Under the pieces are notes generated by a model. The model ran no database searches and was not told the origin of the DNA. It worked only from the letters and a program-made list of their open reading frames with translations. This document shows, one piece after another, positions 1 to 11,500 of a DNA stretch of 64,000 bases. The number at the start of each line of letters is the position of its first letter. Position 1 is the first letter of the stretch. The position numbers and the translations under genes were made by a program. Source of the stretch: Pestalotiopsis fici W106-1 (lineage: Eukaryota > Ascomycota > Sordariomycetes > Amphisphaeriales > Sporocadaceae); assembly GCF_000516985.1 (NCBI RefSeq), contig NW_006917093.1:434001-498000 (forward strand). The letters run 5' to 3'.

Positions 1-1248
1 ACAAGGTCCCGCAGATATTCCTCAGCAAGGGTGGAAGTGAAAACCTCGATTCGAGTGGTCTCCGGCGGTGACAGGAACAGGGGCATTTGTCAGCGCAGTT
101 TGAGGGTTGGCTATGCACAGCGAAAGCACATGCCTGGCTAGAAACGTGGTTTGTTGATTGAAACAAAACTTCCCAAACTTTTGCCTCAAGAGCCTTGAGA
201 TCAGTTGTATCGTGCAAATCTGGAAGCCTATCGGCGCGGCGTGTCAAATTAGGCTGAACTTTGCTAGAACCAGAGGCCCTACGATTTCCCTTCCGGGTGA
301 CATAAAGATTGCTGGCTCCTGGGCGCGATTCCTGCGTTTCATCGTGCTCGACATGTCTTATTGCTCCCGAAAATTGGTCTCCCGAGACAGGTCGACTAAT
401 TGATCTAGGTTCCCGTCTGACATTTCCATCTTGGCTTGGTGCAACTAGCTCTCTGGTCACCAAGGACTGCTCCTGCAATTCATGGAACTCTTTACCGGAA
501 AGGGCGGAGGAGCTATTATGCTTGTACTGTCGTTCATCGATAATGCACCCAACGGATTCTAATTCGACCTCTGTTTTGGTTGTGTTTGTCCTAGCGCAAG
601 ATTAGGGCGATTCACACAATAAATCAAGGCCTTTTAAGTATATTGGACTTACATGTTGTGAAAAAGGAGCAAGTCGTTGATTTTGTGACGGTCCTTTCTG
701 AGAGCTGTCTGCAGTCGATGAACATTGCCATCCCCCGAGAGCAGTTTCAGTTTATCTCTGAAGGCTTGTGATTCTTGAAGCTCGTCAAGTAGTGTGTTAA
801 GTAGCTTCAAATGTACTGCTGTCGTCTTAACATATCGTTCGATGGCTGGCATAAGGCCCTTGTCGAAAAGTCCCAGCCTAGCCTTTGGACTTTTGTGAGT
901 AATGCCCAGCTGGTGAAGTATAAGTCTCACTTCAGAAACCTCATTATTTAGGGCTAGCAACGCCGAGGGACAGTCATTCCAGGTCTGAATGGTATTGAGA
1001 AGGGTTATGGATGTCTTGCCAGCTTCATCCAGGAGGCTAGCTACGCTAGCGAATGTTGTGAGTGTCTTGGAGAAACCTGCATTTTCTTTGAAGGTACGCG
1101 AATCAGAACCTTTCAACTGGTGTGAAGGAGAATTCATAATCTCGAATTGGAGCTGCCACTCCTCAACGCCATGTGCGAGCTTTGTTGCCTGAATCAAGTC
1201 GAATTGGTCCTTGGACTCGGCGCTATTCTCTTGCTCTCTCTCCTTCAT
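1..1248 (-). CDS. Fungal STAND/HeLo-like N-terminal domain protein, second part of the split gene, partial at window edge
   Basis: The first exon is 1248–653. A 62-bp intron (donor GTAAGT at 652, acceptor GCTAG at 591) leads to a second exon, 590 to beyond position 1, open to the window edge for about 195 codons. Residues about 55–195 of the first exon are an alpha-helical segment (ASVASLLDEAGKTS, ALLALNNEVSEVRLIL) resembling the helical N-terminal domain of fungal STAND/NLR-type and ankyrin proteins (HeLo-like/PigL_N type). The second exon is polar and low in recognisable domains. It is in the same frame as the RelA/SpoT-like part upstream, separated only by TAA TAC. One interrupted gene is the simplest reading; a short intron spanning the stop cannot be excluded. 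The C-terminus lies outside the window. Confidence 0.6.
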
Positions 1249-1251
1249 GTA

Positions 1252-1254
1252 TTA
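1252..1254 (-). other. In-frame TAA separating RelA/SpoT-like and HeLo-like domains
   Basis: On the minus strand the codons run GCA TAA TAC ATG with no frame change. The TAA could derive from CAA by a C-to-T change in a CpA context, which is the RIP signature seen elsewhere in this window. Readthrough, or a weak intron with donor GTTTTT just upstream, are alternatives. Confidence 0.6.
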
Positions 1255-1992
1255 TGCGCCAATACCAAAAACGGCAGCTGCACCATGAAGCATGTCCATA
1301 ACCATCTCATCTTTTCGAGACATTGATCCACGGTCCTTTTTGTAGAACCAGTCGTGTGCAATCCTGTTGTACATAAAGTCTGAGCAGGTTGTAACCTGGA
1401 CTTCAAAAGTGATGGTAGAGGAGCCAGACATCATTCCCAATGTCACGTGATGGTTGTGGGACTCGTAGCTTCCAAATTGTGAATCCCAAAGCTCGCCGGG
1501 CTGGCGTTCGCAGGGCCAATGGGTAGGAGGCTTGGTTGCTCGAAAGCTCTGTGAGATAAGGCTATTCACTGTTTCAATGTCTCTTGCGTACTGCACTATA
1601 ACGAGAGAACCTGCAAGATCATGCATCGTTCCAAATATGTCCTCGAGGCCGGAATAGGACTTTCCGCGATATTGCTCGCGACGATCAAGCGATTTCTGCA
1701 CGGATTCGGCAGACTTCACCCTGCCCAGAACTAGACAGTCGAACTTTCTCTTCCCAAGCTCGGTGCGGAAGTAGCGCACGATCTCATTTACCAGTTTCTC
1801 ATAACCTGAATGTAGACTGGGCCATGTTTCCGAGCAAAAGGCCGTCTTGAGTAGCGAGCTGTCTTTGGGTGGAGAGGAAGTTTCTGCAAAAATGGCAGCC
1901 CGTACTTGGCCACGCACGGCCTCGTAAGTGGACAGCAAGGCTGTATCATCCACTGCCAGCCGAACTTCATCCTGTGATATTGGCGATTCCAT
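1252..1992 (-). CDS. RelA/SpoT-like nucleotidyltransferase domain (first part of a split gene)
   Basis: A 246-aa open frame. Residues about 85–235 look like a RelA/SpoT (ppGpp synthetase-type) nucleotidyltransferase domain: a GRVKSAESVQKS block resembling the RVK substrate-binding motif, a DIFGTMHDLAGSLVIV block like the conserved D-x-AG-R segment, and an EVQVTTCSDFMYNRIAHDWFYK block like the ExQ(I/V)-T…H…YK motif. No HD hydrolase domain precedes it. In the family the domain transfers pyrophosphate from ATP to GTP/GDP; whether this one is active is unknown. The start is the ATG at 1992, with no in-frame upstream alternative recognised. The frame ends in one TAA at 1252–1254 and reopens two codons later in the same frame, so this is probably the N-terminal part of a larger protein. 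The domain is well supported; the gene boundary is not. Confidence 0.75.
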   Translation of the reverse strand: MESPISQDEVRLAVDDTALLSTYEAVRGQVRAAIFAETSSPPKDSSLLKTAFCSETWPSLHSGYEKLVNEIVRYFRTELGKRKFDCLVLGRVKSAESVQKSLDRREQYRGKSYSGLEDIFGTMHDLAGSLVIVQYARDIETVNSLISQSFRATKPPTHWPCERQPGELWDSQFGSYESHNHHVTLGMMSGSSTITFEVQVTTCSDFMYNRIAHDWFYKKDRGSMSRKDEMVMDMLHGAAAVFGIGA

Positions 1993-2969
1993 ACTTGCTA
2001 GTTTCCCATGATGCAGGATGAATGAAGTAAGTTGGACGCATTTATGAGCTGCCTCATAGCCGGAAGGTGAACGAAATGATGAGAATCCAAGGCGATGAAC
2101 GGGTGGGTGGCATAAAGACCTCCATCAAAATGCCCTGACGCCTGGTAAGGCAATTTTTATAAAAGCTGAGCGTGTCAATGCTGCCTGATCAAAGTACGTG
2201 ATGTACACCGAAATCCTGCGCAGATCCAGCCACTAAATTGGAAGACAGGGGCATACGAATTATGGTAAGAAAAGAGGGTGTATTGCATAAGGTAACAGGG
2301 CTATGATTGGGCCCTTCGGGAATACCCGCACCAACGCCCCCAATCTTACGGTACCATCATTGCCTAGAACAAACCCTGTAGTTATATTTACACTTGAATG
2401 CTTCCCAGTCTGAAAGAGCGAGCCCCGAATCCCTGCTATACTTAGGCAGAAGGACTTTTTGGCTCCAACCTACTTATACTTGGACTGCATTTTCAGGCCC
2501 ATAGGTAAGCGCTGGACATAATTCTTTTTATTCCCTACCAGACCCCCCACGTATTCTTGATTTACGCGCTCTGATTGGTCGCAAACCAGAGCCTCAAATC
2601 CGATTTGGGAAGAAGCTGAATCGCCACCAGGCCCGACTCGACCTGGCCAAGTGAGTGTGTCGCGGCGGTACACTTAACTTCATTTGGCTTATTCCCAGCG
2701 TTGGTCACGGTATATTGGTTGGGGGACCCGCTGGGGATCGGCACTGAGGCAGCTAGGTTAGTGGATCTGTGATTACTAGAAGGGTGAGCGAGCGAGCAAA
2801 AGATTTAGCTACTAGCAATCTATTAACGCATCTGTCCTTTCTTAAAATTCTTCGGGGTTTTTCCATCGCTTCCTGGTTGTTTATCGTGAACCATATAATC
2901 CGATCTAATGTCATTCTTAATTATCCGCATTTGATTGTCTCTCATCCCTGTCCACTCTAGATAGTTGAC
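1993..2969. other. Intergenic, head-to-head promoter region
   Basis: This separates the minus-strand RelA/SpoT-like gene from the plus-strand CorA-like gene and should hold both promoters. Small open frames here show no codon or domain signal. No repeat or RNA gene was recognised. Confidence 0.5.
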
Positions 2970-4505
2970 ATGCATCCATCTTATCGCGAGTTTGTGGAAG
3001 CACAAGTCCATCGAAACCCATGTTTCAGTGAACTTGCAGCTTTTCTCTCTAGCCCTTATAAGTCGTTCGACAGTAAGCTTGTTCACTGCATTGACTTTCC
3101 CCCTGAGCTTGGCACGAAAGCAGTACAGAACACAATGAAGCTAGATGCATGTCTCTCAGAGGTATCCTCTGTCGCCAAAGATCCATCGGGAAAGTGCATC
3201 AGACGAGTCATATGCATAGAAGACATCAATTCTCAATCAATTGAGCAGTTGGGAGCATTCATGGACATCAGCCCACTATTCTTTGCCAGTTATTTGAGTA
3301 CCTCATTCAAGGGCATCGATTTGGCACCGGCCCCTCCGTCAGTGGCACTGTTTCCCTCCCAATTTACCACGAACAATTCACTACATCTGCATTACCAACG
3401 GGCAATCAAACTTCCTTGTTCATTGGACTCACGGAGTCCATATGAGTTCAAAAGCTCGGGTAATATACCGCGTTCAGTCAGACGCCTTGCGCCGCTCTCG
3501 GGTTTACAGCCGGGCCTGGTTCGGAGCTGTTGCTCTATTTTGCTGAAGATCATAGATAACCAGTCTTGGATATGTAAGTCCTATGCACCATCCAATGATG
3601 ATGGTATTTGCCGTTAATGTTTCTAGATAGGCATAGTGCTCGTTGATCCTACAAATGCAGATCTAAATATACCTGGTCCTTCTGGATCGCATCAGGAACA
3701 GTACCCCCACCGAATCCCGCAGGTACCTTTGCAAGGCGCATTTGAAGATTTTTCTGAAGGCCAAAAGTTCTCGGAGTTCTGCTCAGCAGCGAATGATAAG
3801 ACTTGCAAACAAAGAACTTCTACTCTCGAGAATATCTTACACTACTACCAAACACCACCTCCCAGCTTTGATCCAAGTAATCCAACAGTGATAACACTTG
3901 GTTACTACCTTCTAAGGATAGTCGCAGCTGAATGGATACTCTACACTCAGCTTATGAGCTGTTATGTCAAGTCCTACGAGTATTCCTTTGGAAAATGCGA
4001 GCCTCGCTCCATGGAAACCGATATCGTCGATTTACAGCGATGGAGGCGTCGCAGCAAACAGAGTCTCCATAAACTTCATCTGGTGGAGCTGTTTCTAGCT
4101 AAGCACCTCGACCTAGGATCAGATATGACAGGTCTTGGAAGTGTTTCGGCATATACAACACTGCGAGAGGATTTCCGTTATCTGTCAACTCGAGTTGAGT
4201 ATCATAGCCGGTCATTCGAATTGATACTCCCAGTCGCATCTACAATTGTACAGCTTGCTGACACTCGGATCTCCGTCAACGAAGCTGTGAATGTGCGGTA
4301 TCTGACCTATGTTGGCCTGGTATTTTTGCCGCTCACATTCGTCTCAGGCATATTTAGCATGCAAGACCGCTTTTTACCTGGTCATGGAAGTTTCGCAGTT
4401 TATATTTCTGTGGCGTTACCACTGGTTACAATCGTGCTGGTCGTTTCTTTGATAACGTCGGCTAAGTACAAAAGATGGAAGCAAAGGCTACCTAACTTAA
4501 TATGA
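2970..4505 (+). CDS. CorA-like Mg2+ transporter-like membrane protein
   Basis: Two exons, 2970–3573 and 3631–4505. The intron runs from GTAAGT to an acceptor at 3630; the nearer TTCTAG at 3626 would give a stop, so phase decides. The product is 492 aa. The C-terminus carries two closely spaced membrane segments (about 426–445 and 456–477), the CorA arrangement. The first ends in GIFSM where bacterial CorA has the GMN signature, as in the fungal CorA-like family often found with ankyrin or NLR-type proteins. The N-terminal 400 residues are soluble and would form the funnel/helical part. Ion transport is not assured without GMN. It is divergent from the RelA/SpoT-like gene. Confidence 0.85.
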
Positions 4506-5395
4506 TGATACAAAAACTTCAAAAGGTGGAGTGACCTGATTTGGCGCATAGTCCAATCTGGAGAGGAATGATCCACAGCGTTGAATATGCTGTCATTTTA
4601 TCAACTGAAACCAAGTGGAAATAAATCTATGAATTAATACGAATACTTGGTAGTGTTCCTAGAAATGCGGGTGGATGTTGGTATTGTAAGCAATCTTCAA
4701 GACTGCAATCGATAGCTTGTGCTGTGTCATATGGCACTTAGGTATTTGTCACTTTTCAAGTCATTCATCGGTATTCCTTTTAGCATCTACAAGGTTCGTG
4801 AAATCATAAACACGTTAACACGGATCTCGGGGATACACCCAGATTGGATCAAAGTAATTGTTGCCTTCTGAGCCACGCCAAAGAACATCAGATGGACGGG
4901 ATTATAAGACTATCTTCTCAATTTAGCATGCAGACACGGGCTATATTCAACCATATTAGTCCTATATCCTGGCCTGTACGCTGGTACTAAGTCATTGTTG
5001 TGTATGACAATGCTGCGCTGACGTAGTAAGTACCCACCACAAATCACCCGGGCGGGTATATTAGATAGCTCTTGATCATCTCATTTTCTCCGATCATTAT
5101 ATGAACTCGAGCATCCTCTTATGCTCTTTCGGTCACAGTATTCCACTCCATCTCAGCCCAGGTGAGAGCAACACAGACAGCCTCGTCCAATGACGTATCG
5201 GACCTGCCGCCAGAGGATTCAGGGGTATTTATACTTACATGTCGCAGCGACGAGATGATCAGTGCGTGTTATCGAAGCCCCCTTTTGACTTGGTATCGGC
5301 TGTGTCTAGCCGTCATGGGAATCGTGCTATTAATGTACAAGCAGGAAGAAAAGCACACACGCAATTCTGGAAACCTGAAGTGCAGAAGTTCGCTT
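4506..5395. other. Intergenic, convergent 3' regions
   Basis: This lies between the ends of two convergent genes. The open frame near 5162–5503 is antisense to the last hydroxylase exon and shows no protein features. Nothing else was recognised. Confidence 0.5.
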
Positions 5396-6362
5396 TTAAT
5401 GTTTAACCTTTCCATGGGCGATGCGCTTCTCGGCGTAGTTTGTACCCATGAGACTGTCCCACCAAGTGAAATATATCTGCAGGTTATACTGCGCAACTGT
5501 TAGTTCGTGGGCAACTTGATGCACATTCACCCAGAGAACCCACCTTTACTTTGCGCGGATGATGGTGCGTATCGTGATACTCGACGCCATTTCCGGTCCA
5601 TCGTCCAATGATCGTAAATGGACTCCATGGCAGGACATAAGCGCTATGATCCTCTACAGCCTTGGCAGTGCCGCTTGCAAAGAAAATCACCTGCTCCATA
5701 TCGGACAGGCCGATGATGGTCACGGCCAAGAGACCTCCGAAGCTGTCAACTATGAGACTCTCGGCCCAGTGATTATACCAGGCGCCGAAGGCATAAGGGG
5801 CATGTATCTTGTGATGCAAAGCATGCGTATTACCTGCGTGAAATCAGTACTTGAAGCTTTCTTGTCAACTCGATAATGACGAAAGAAGATCGATCAACAT
5901 ACGATACAGCCATGCGTTCTTATGTTGGAACCAATGGCACCAAAACGCCCATGTGTCCAGGACCACGAAAGCTAGGAACATGCGCAAGCAGAACAAAGCT
6001 GACGTAAATAACCATGTCAGACATGAAAGTGCAAGACCATGGCCAAGAATGAAGTCGCCAAGTGGAAGCCTTTCGAGCTGTGCGACGAATGTGACGTCGT
6101 ATGCATTCTTTGGTGAGGAAGGCGTCACATCAGGTAATACTAGAAGTACACACGTGATTGCAATATTGTATGACGCGACATATTGCAATACACGCAGTTT
6201 TGGTACCGGAGTTCTCCTGGTTTCTTCTTCGGACCGGACCAGGCAGTATTGTGGAAATGCATTAAAGTGATAGAGGGTTTCATAAAAGGAGGAGACGATC
6301 AAATAGGTAAGGGCAGGGCTCACAGCTGCCCATTGGGCCATGGAGAGAGTAGCTAGTTCCAT
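5396..6362 (-). CDS. Sphinganine C4-hydroxylase-like (fatty acid hydroxylase superfamily)
   Basis: Three exons: 6362–5903, 5833–5544 and 5488–5396, with introns of 69 and 55 bp (donors GTATGT and GTGGGT, acceptors CGCAG). The product is 280 aa. Three histidine boxes of the di-iron hydroxylase superfamily are visible only after splicing: HWFQH, HALHH followed by the PYAFGAWYNH block, and HDTHH. The last exon supplies the family's FTWWDSLMGT ending. Several hydrophobic segments indicate an ER membrane enzyme. Family members such as yeast Sur2 hydroxylate sphinganine at C4 to phytosphingosine, but substrate cannot be fixed here. An upstream ATG at 6422 would add 20 residues including a lysine run encoded by a poly-pyrimidine tract; the ATG at 6362 is the more natural start. 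Confidence 0.88.
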
Positions 6363-8382
6363 GGCGTTTTTTCTTTCTTTCTTTTTTTTTTTCGGTTCAA
6401 GAAAGAACAGGCAAAAACCCAATTTGCAAGTCTCGCGTGATCAGGAGAAACAGCAAGTTTTAGATTGATTGTCCGCAGGTTAAAATAAAAAGACTGCAGA
6501 CTGAATTTTGCCACCGCAAAGGTGGGAACCCGTTTTCGACGGAATTTTTTAAGAGAACTGGAATCGTGTCTTATTCAAGATTGAAATATGGATATGTCTT
6601 TGTTTTGGCTTGCCGGAAACCAATCTGGGCCATGGCTACGGGTTAAGTTGTAAATCGATCTCCGTGGTAGAGACGATGATTGGACACTCCAGGTCAATAG
6701 TCCGCTCGTTGGATTGGAAGGATGCGCCTTAAGTATATGCTTACGGTAGATGTATAGGGTGAGGCGGCTGCTGTTGTATGTGTCGATCCCTGTAAAATGT
6801 ATACGAACCCGAGCTGTTAATGGGGCGTGAGAGTCACCATGTTCAGAGCTCAAGAAAGCAGTGGGTCTGGTGCTTCGCATGGGATACGATTTTCCTATCC
6901 CGTACGCTAAGGGGTCCTGTCGCACCGGGTTTGGTCAGCTGAATGCCGCCACTGCTGCTTGTCAGCTTTTCCACACCAATTGAACTTGGTGAAGCTGACT
7001 AAATGCCAAGTATATAATAAGGTTCTATTTCAGTCACACTGGGGCCAAACTCCGAATATGCCATATTATGAGACCTTGGCATTGGCAGCTGCCAGGCGGC
7101 GCAAGCACGCATTGAAGGGCGCGGTGGCAATTTGCAACCGCATTCCTTGTTCAATCTTCTACAGACATTATCATAAATGTACAAGTCTCATGATCCCACA
7201 CTATACGTCGCAGACCGCTGCACTTTCGTTAGCCTCGTTAGAAAACTCGTGTACGAAACCTGGCGAAATTTCTCACTCGCACGCAAACGGTCCGCCATGG
7301 CTATAGCATTCTGTTTTATACTTTTCACGTCTGAATAGGCAAGCTGACGCTTGCAATCCGCATTTGTCTTATTACGCCGCTTTTCAGAGTGTTCTTCGAG
7401 TGATCCAAATGTTATGATTTAGTCTATCTATCCATCGATTGCTACTTCACATCGATCAATGGAATGTGATCTATGTTATTGCCTCGTCCTTGGGAGTCAA
7501 CATGTGCAAAGCTCAAGAAAGCCGGGGATGCGCAGAAAGAAAAGTGTTGGTGGAAGCATGACGTTGGAACTCGTACCATGTTGCATTGGAGTTTTTCCCA
7601 GATCATCGGTTTATCAAACTGCCAGGTACAGGAGACAAAATAACCTCCAGTGTTAGGGCATCAACGTGGGTCGCCTTCCATCAGTAGTTCTATTGTGGTC
7701 CTCCGGATTATCAGAGAGAGACTTCAACCACGTCTTCTTGTCTCCTGATTGCCACAAAATGGGTAGAGAAAAAGAAGCATTGCTTTGATGAAAATTCACC
7801 ACTCTGAGGCTAGTAACGGCCAACGAGGCGTATGCAATAAGTATGCTGCACCTTTACATACTTCTTTACCAAAACACTTGTGCTAACAACTATACTACCA
7901 CCAGAGTTGGCTTGAATATGGGCTGTCAATTTACAAGATGCAAGTACCGCACGCACCTCGCTACGGCGGTTTCAGGGCGAAAGAGAGTGTAGCATATTGA
8001 TTGCATAGTGAACGAAGATTCTCGTTCGAGTATTTGGTCACTGACAAGTGAGTCATGATCAAGCCTTCGGTCTCAGTCAGTCCGGGAATATCTCAATAAT
8101 TATGCGGTCTGAAGCATTATACAAATGTTCTGTACTCTCCTGTGATATCCCACACAATATGACCTTCGAACCAAGTCTTGAGCACAATTGCATCAGTGAA
8201 TTCCCCTTTACTGAGGTCACGATTGCGCTTTCTAGCTTCTCATTATACCACAAGTGGTGACCAGCGCCAAGCCTCCAATGAAATCATTTCCAAGCATATC
8301 GAAACCAAGGGACAAGGCATAATCTGACTCATTGACTAAGAAGTGCGCACAAGCTGTGTCGAAGTGATCTATTGGCGAGAAG
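6363..8382. other. Intergenic
   Basis: About 2 kb upstream of the hydroxylase and downstream of the deacetylase. It includes a T-rich tract near 6370–6395. Open frames at 6575–6925, 6959–7306, 7459–7656 and 8048–8260 show no domain, membrane segment or matching intron structure, and I do not call them genes. Confidence 0.5.
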
Positions 8383-9449
8383 CTAGATCAAGAGGCCGCT
8401 TTCCTCGCCATGCTTCTCGTCTGTCTGCAGTGGTTTACGGAGTTTGAGTTTGAGAACCTGCTTCCGAAGCACTCTGAATCGTCGCATAGCCCAAATTACT
8501 GCGCCAATGCTCATGGCCATCAGTAATAGAAGACTAAAGACCTCTGCATGGCCCTTGGTCTTGAGTGCTTGATGCGTTACCTCCAACTGATCGTGAGCAA
8601 GATCGGCAGTCGTCGAATTTGCTATTGATGCACTGTACCAGTTTTCCTTGGCGTCGCCGATGCACTCGCCAACTGTGACGGGCGTGAACCCCGCTTTCGT
8701 TATCCTTCCGAGTAAGTCCTCCACGTTCATGGCTGTCTGCACACGGTTATCGTGCATCAGGACCAGGAGGTTGTCCACCGCAGGCGTCAGGGTGTCCAGC
8801 TTCTCCTGCAGGCCTTCGGTCGTCAGATACGCGAGATCCCCGGCGTCATGCTTCCAGTCATTGGAGTCCCAGTCCCAAAATACCAAGCGGTAGCCCGCCC
8901 TTGTGAATATGTCAACGCACCCCGTCTCTACACTGCACTCGCCAAACGGCGGCCGAATGTACATCGGCCGTGTCCCATTCAGAAAGTCTGGTTGCGCGAA
9001 GAAGTCAGTAGCCTTCTTCACTGTAGCCATTCTCTCCGTGTCCGTGAGCGTGTCCAGGTTCTCGTGCCCCCAGGTGTGGATGCCGATCTGGTGGCCCTCA
9101 GCGAGCATCCTACGCACGACCGGCTGCCAGTACTCCGGCCTGGTGTTCACATTCACGTGTGGCCAGACGTTGAGAAAGAAGGTCGCCTTCGCGCCGTATC
9201 TCGCTAAAGAGTCCATCACGTAGTTGGTAAAGAACCATGGCCCGTCGTCGAAGGTCAGGGCTACTGTCCCGGGAACCTGCACCTCGTTTTAGTACACGTC
9301 TATAGCTGCCGTTGTTTTAATGCTCACTGTACATTTTCGAATATATAGCCCCAACTTCTCGAATTGTACGTCACTGTTGGCGTCCATTCTGATTGTCTGT
9401 CTTGGAGATGAGTTGGTTTGTCGGTCGTTGCGAGAATGGACAATGGCAT
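8383..9449 (-). CDS. Polysaccharide (chitin) deacetylase, NodB/CE4 family, membrane-anchored
   Basis: The main exon ends at 8383 and begins at 9276 or 9282. A short first exon, 9449–9333, fits in phase through an intron starting GTACAG at 9332, with a TACTAAAAC branch-like site; the acceptor is GTGCAG or ACGAG. All NodB motifs are present: TFDDGP, the metal-binding H-x3-H of HTWGHENL, RPPFGE, WDWDSNDW and LVLMHD. These enzymes remove N-acetyl groups from chitin-type polymers. A membrane helix follows the catalytic domain (SLLLLMAMSIGAVIWAM) with a basic cytosolic tail. No signal peptide is evident in the proposed first exon, so the true start may lie further upstream. The next gene upstream on the same strand is a GT2 polymerase, suggesting that the enzyme modifies that product. 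Confidence 0.85.
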
Positions 9450-9997
9450 CTATATTCCAGTCCCCAGGTGGGACTTAACTTGAATCCCCTGCCCTATGTC
9501 ACTCATAGGCTCTTTCGAGCTAAATCCCGTCCAGGTTGGACCCCTTATCGGTGGGTAATATAGGACGGGGACGGCTCTCGCGGTTTCGACCTAGTTTATA
9601 CTTTTACCGACTTCGTATCATCTCATATCCAACACGCTACCCTTGGCTTGCCTTGGCCTAGGTAGCAAGGGTGCGGTTCCATGTATCAGTAAATTATTGC
9701 CGCCATTTTCCGCTGCAATCTCCGCTATCATTACTCCACTGGGGTCATACATCACAAGGTGCACATGGGTACTGAGACCGTATTAGTCTCAATAGAATAC
9801 TGTGAGAACGTGGCTGAGCTCCAGCACATATGCAGGATAACCTTTGCATTATCAAACCATATTCTGAAGTTGGTTAAAGATAATCTGTGTTATAGTGATG
9901 AGCTGAGCCAAGTCTCGTATTCAAGACAACGCTCACGGTTCTGTGGATTGTATAATGATTGCATGGAGGAGGCCTCCGTATGACCCAACTATTCGAC
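9450..9997. other. Intergenic upstream of the deacetylase
   Basis: This lies between two minus-strand genes and holds the deacetylase promoter. A missing signal-peptide exon of the deacetylase could lie here, but I could not find one. The open frame 9759–9983 on the plus strand has no features. Confidence 0.45.
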
Positions 9998-11500
9998 CTA
10001 TCTAGTGAGCCAATTCTGGCTCCTCAACGTCACCATACCTATTACCGTCGCCCAGCTAATGAAGAACGTCTGAAAGATCGCCGATAGACCTGCGTACTGT
10101 AATTTCCAAACGAGCTTTAATCGCCTATTATCAGAAGCCTCGACCTCCTGCCCTTCGGTCCCATCGTCCTCCGCTGACCTCATGTTGTTCCAGTCATCTT
10201 GTAATGCATCAGGAATGAAGAGCAGGCTGTTCCATAAGGCAAGCACTATCAAGCACCAAAAATCAGTTCTCACTATCCAAGGTTCCTTGGCAAAAGACAA
10301 GAAACGTAGAACCACAATTCCAATGTACGTGATACTCGACAAGCTTGTGCATATGAGGTTCAGTATGGGGTACAGATCTCCATGCCCACCAACGACCATC
10401 CTTTTCGCATCCTCCTCGCAAGGCTTGTTGGCCGACGTAGGTAACAGCATGGGACTTTTCCCCAAGTGACAGACGGCGTTCTTCAGTACGTGCCGAGCCT
10501 CTTGGTATGTCAGGTGTAGGAGGCCGAGGAGCAGATATGTGTAACTGCTGCGCTCCCAGCGGATGTACATCAAAAGAGCCTTGTAAGCCGTCTCCGGGGC
10601 TGTGGTGGAGACGATGGCGCTGCTCTGGTATACAGTCCGCCAGCCGTCCTGGAGCAGCTTCATGGCAAACTCGATGTCCTCGCCGTGGCGCAAAGGATGA
10701 CCGAGGAACGTTTGGTTGTTCAACGTGGCAATGTGTGGCCTGATAGCTTCTCGCCGGAACGCCGAGTTCGCTCCTGGTAGAATGACGACAAAGCCAGACT
10801 TCGTCTGCGCGGAGCGGGGGATATTACCGCCGTACTGGAACAGAATCTCCAGCAGACGTGGGATCAAGAACCGGAAGCTGTGATGTCTCGGGTTCCCTGT
10901 ATTCGCCACAGATAGATGGCCAGCCACGCCCCCGACTCTGGGGTCCAGGACGAGCGGAGTCACGAGGTTGCGGAGAGTATCTCGGGTCAAGGTACTATCC
11001 GAATCGAGCGTGACGAGAACCTCATGGTCTCCTTGACTGAATCCCGTGACCAAAGCCTGCCTCTTGCCGGCATTTTGCTCATGTTGTTTGATTGTACATT
11101 TCATTTGGATGTCGAGAGCGCTCTTAGAGGCTGCAACGATGTGATACCAGGTATCATCAGTTGACCCGTCGTCGACAACAATTAAGTGGATCTTCTGCTG
11201 AGGGTAGTTGGAGTGAATGACGCTGTTCATGGACTCTCTGATGAAGGCAGACTCATTGTAAGCCGGAATAACCACGTCGATGCGTGGCAGCCGGTCGTCG
11301 TCTGTGATACCAGCTTGGGGCTCGTAGGTGATCCATCGGAGGATCGTCCAAGTGTAGTTGAGCAAAAAGAGAAACGCGAGTGGGCGCAACAGCCTCTCCA
11401 GCAACGGTACCGGCCTCTGGCTATGAACATATTGCACGGTAGCAAAAGTGAGGACGGATCCGAATAAGACTATTCTACCCACGGTGGTCCGGAAGGCCAT
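9998..11500 (-). CDS. GT2 processive glycosyltransferase, hyaluronan/chitin-synthase-like
   Basis: A single exon; product 500 aa from the ATG at 11500. The frame extends 74 codons upstream, but that part lacks membrane or domain character. Two N-terminal membrane helices (about 8–25 and 38–57) precede a GT-A domain with VVIPAYNE (77–83), VVDDGSTDDT (108–117), the DSDS metal site (166–169), GEDIE (273–277) and an RW pair at 314–315. That pair matches the end of the (Q/R)xxRW product-binding motif, though the leading Q/R is replaced by M. About three C-terminal helices follow. This is the architecture of membrane synthases that polymerise and extrude beta-linked sugars, as in fungal HAS-like proteins. 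The polymer is not known. It is divergent from the LPMO-like gene. Confidence 0.85.
   Translation of the reverse strand: MAFRTTVGRIVLFGSVLTFATVQYVHSQRPVPLLERLLRPLAFLFLLNYTWTILRWITYEPQAGITDDDRLPRIDVVIPAYNESAFIRESMNSVIHSNYPQQKIHLIVVDDGSTDDTWYHIVAASKSALDIQMKCTIKQHEQNAGKRQALVTGFSQGDHEVLVTLDSDSTLTRDTLRNLVTPLVLDPRVGGVAGHLSVANTGNPRHHSFRFLIPRLLEILFQYGGNIPRSAQTKSGFVVILPGANSAFRREAIRPHIATLNNQTFLGHPLRHGEDIEFAMKLLQDGWRTVYQSSAIVSTTAPETAYKALLMYIRWERSSYTYLLLGLLHLTYQEARHVLKNAVCHLGKSPMLLPTSANKPCEEDAKRMVVGGHGDLYPILNLICTSLSSITYIGIVVLRFLSFAKEPWIVRTDFWCLIVLALWNSLLFIPDALQDDWNNMRSAEDDGTEGQEVEASDNRRLKLVWKLQYAGLSAIFQTFFISWATVIGMVTLRSQNWLTR

Noticed and set aside
5162..5503. Plus-strand open frame of 113 codons
   Set aside because: Antisense to the last hydroxylase exon, which is well supported by family motifs.
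6575..7656. Open frames between the hydroxylase and the deacetylase
   Set aside because: Short, no domain, membrane or splice support, and no conserved-looking composition; most likely chance.
7915..7971. Possible third copy of the GC-rich motif near the window end (shares GGGCTGTC and GCTACGGCGGT)
   Set aside because: Two short matches with different sequence between them; may be chance.
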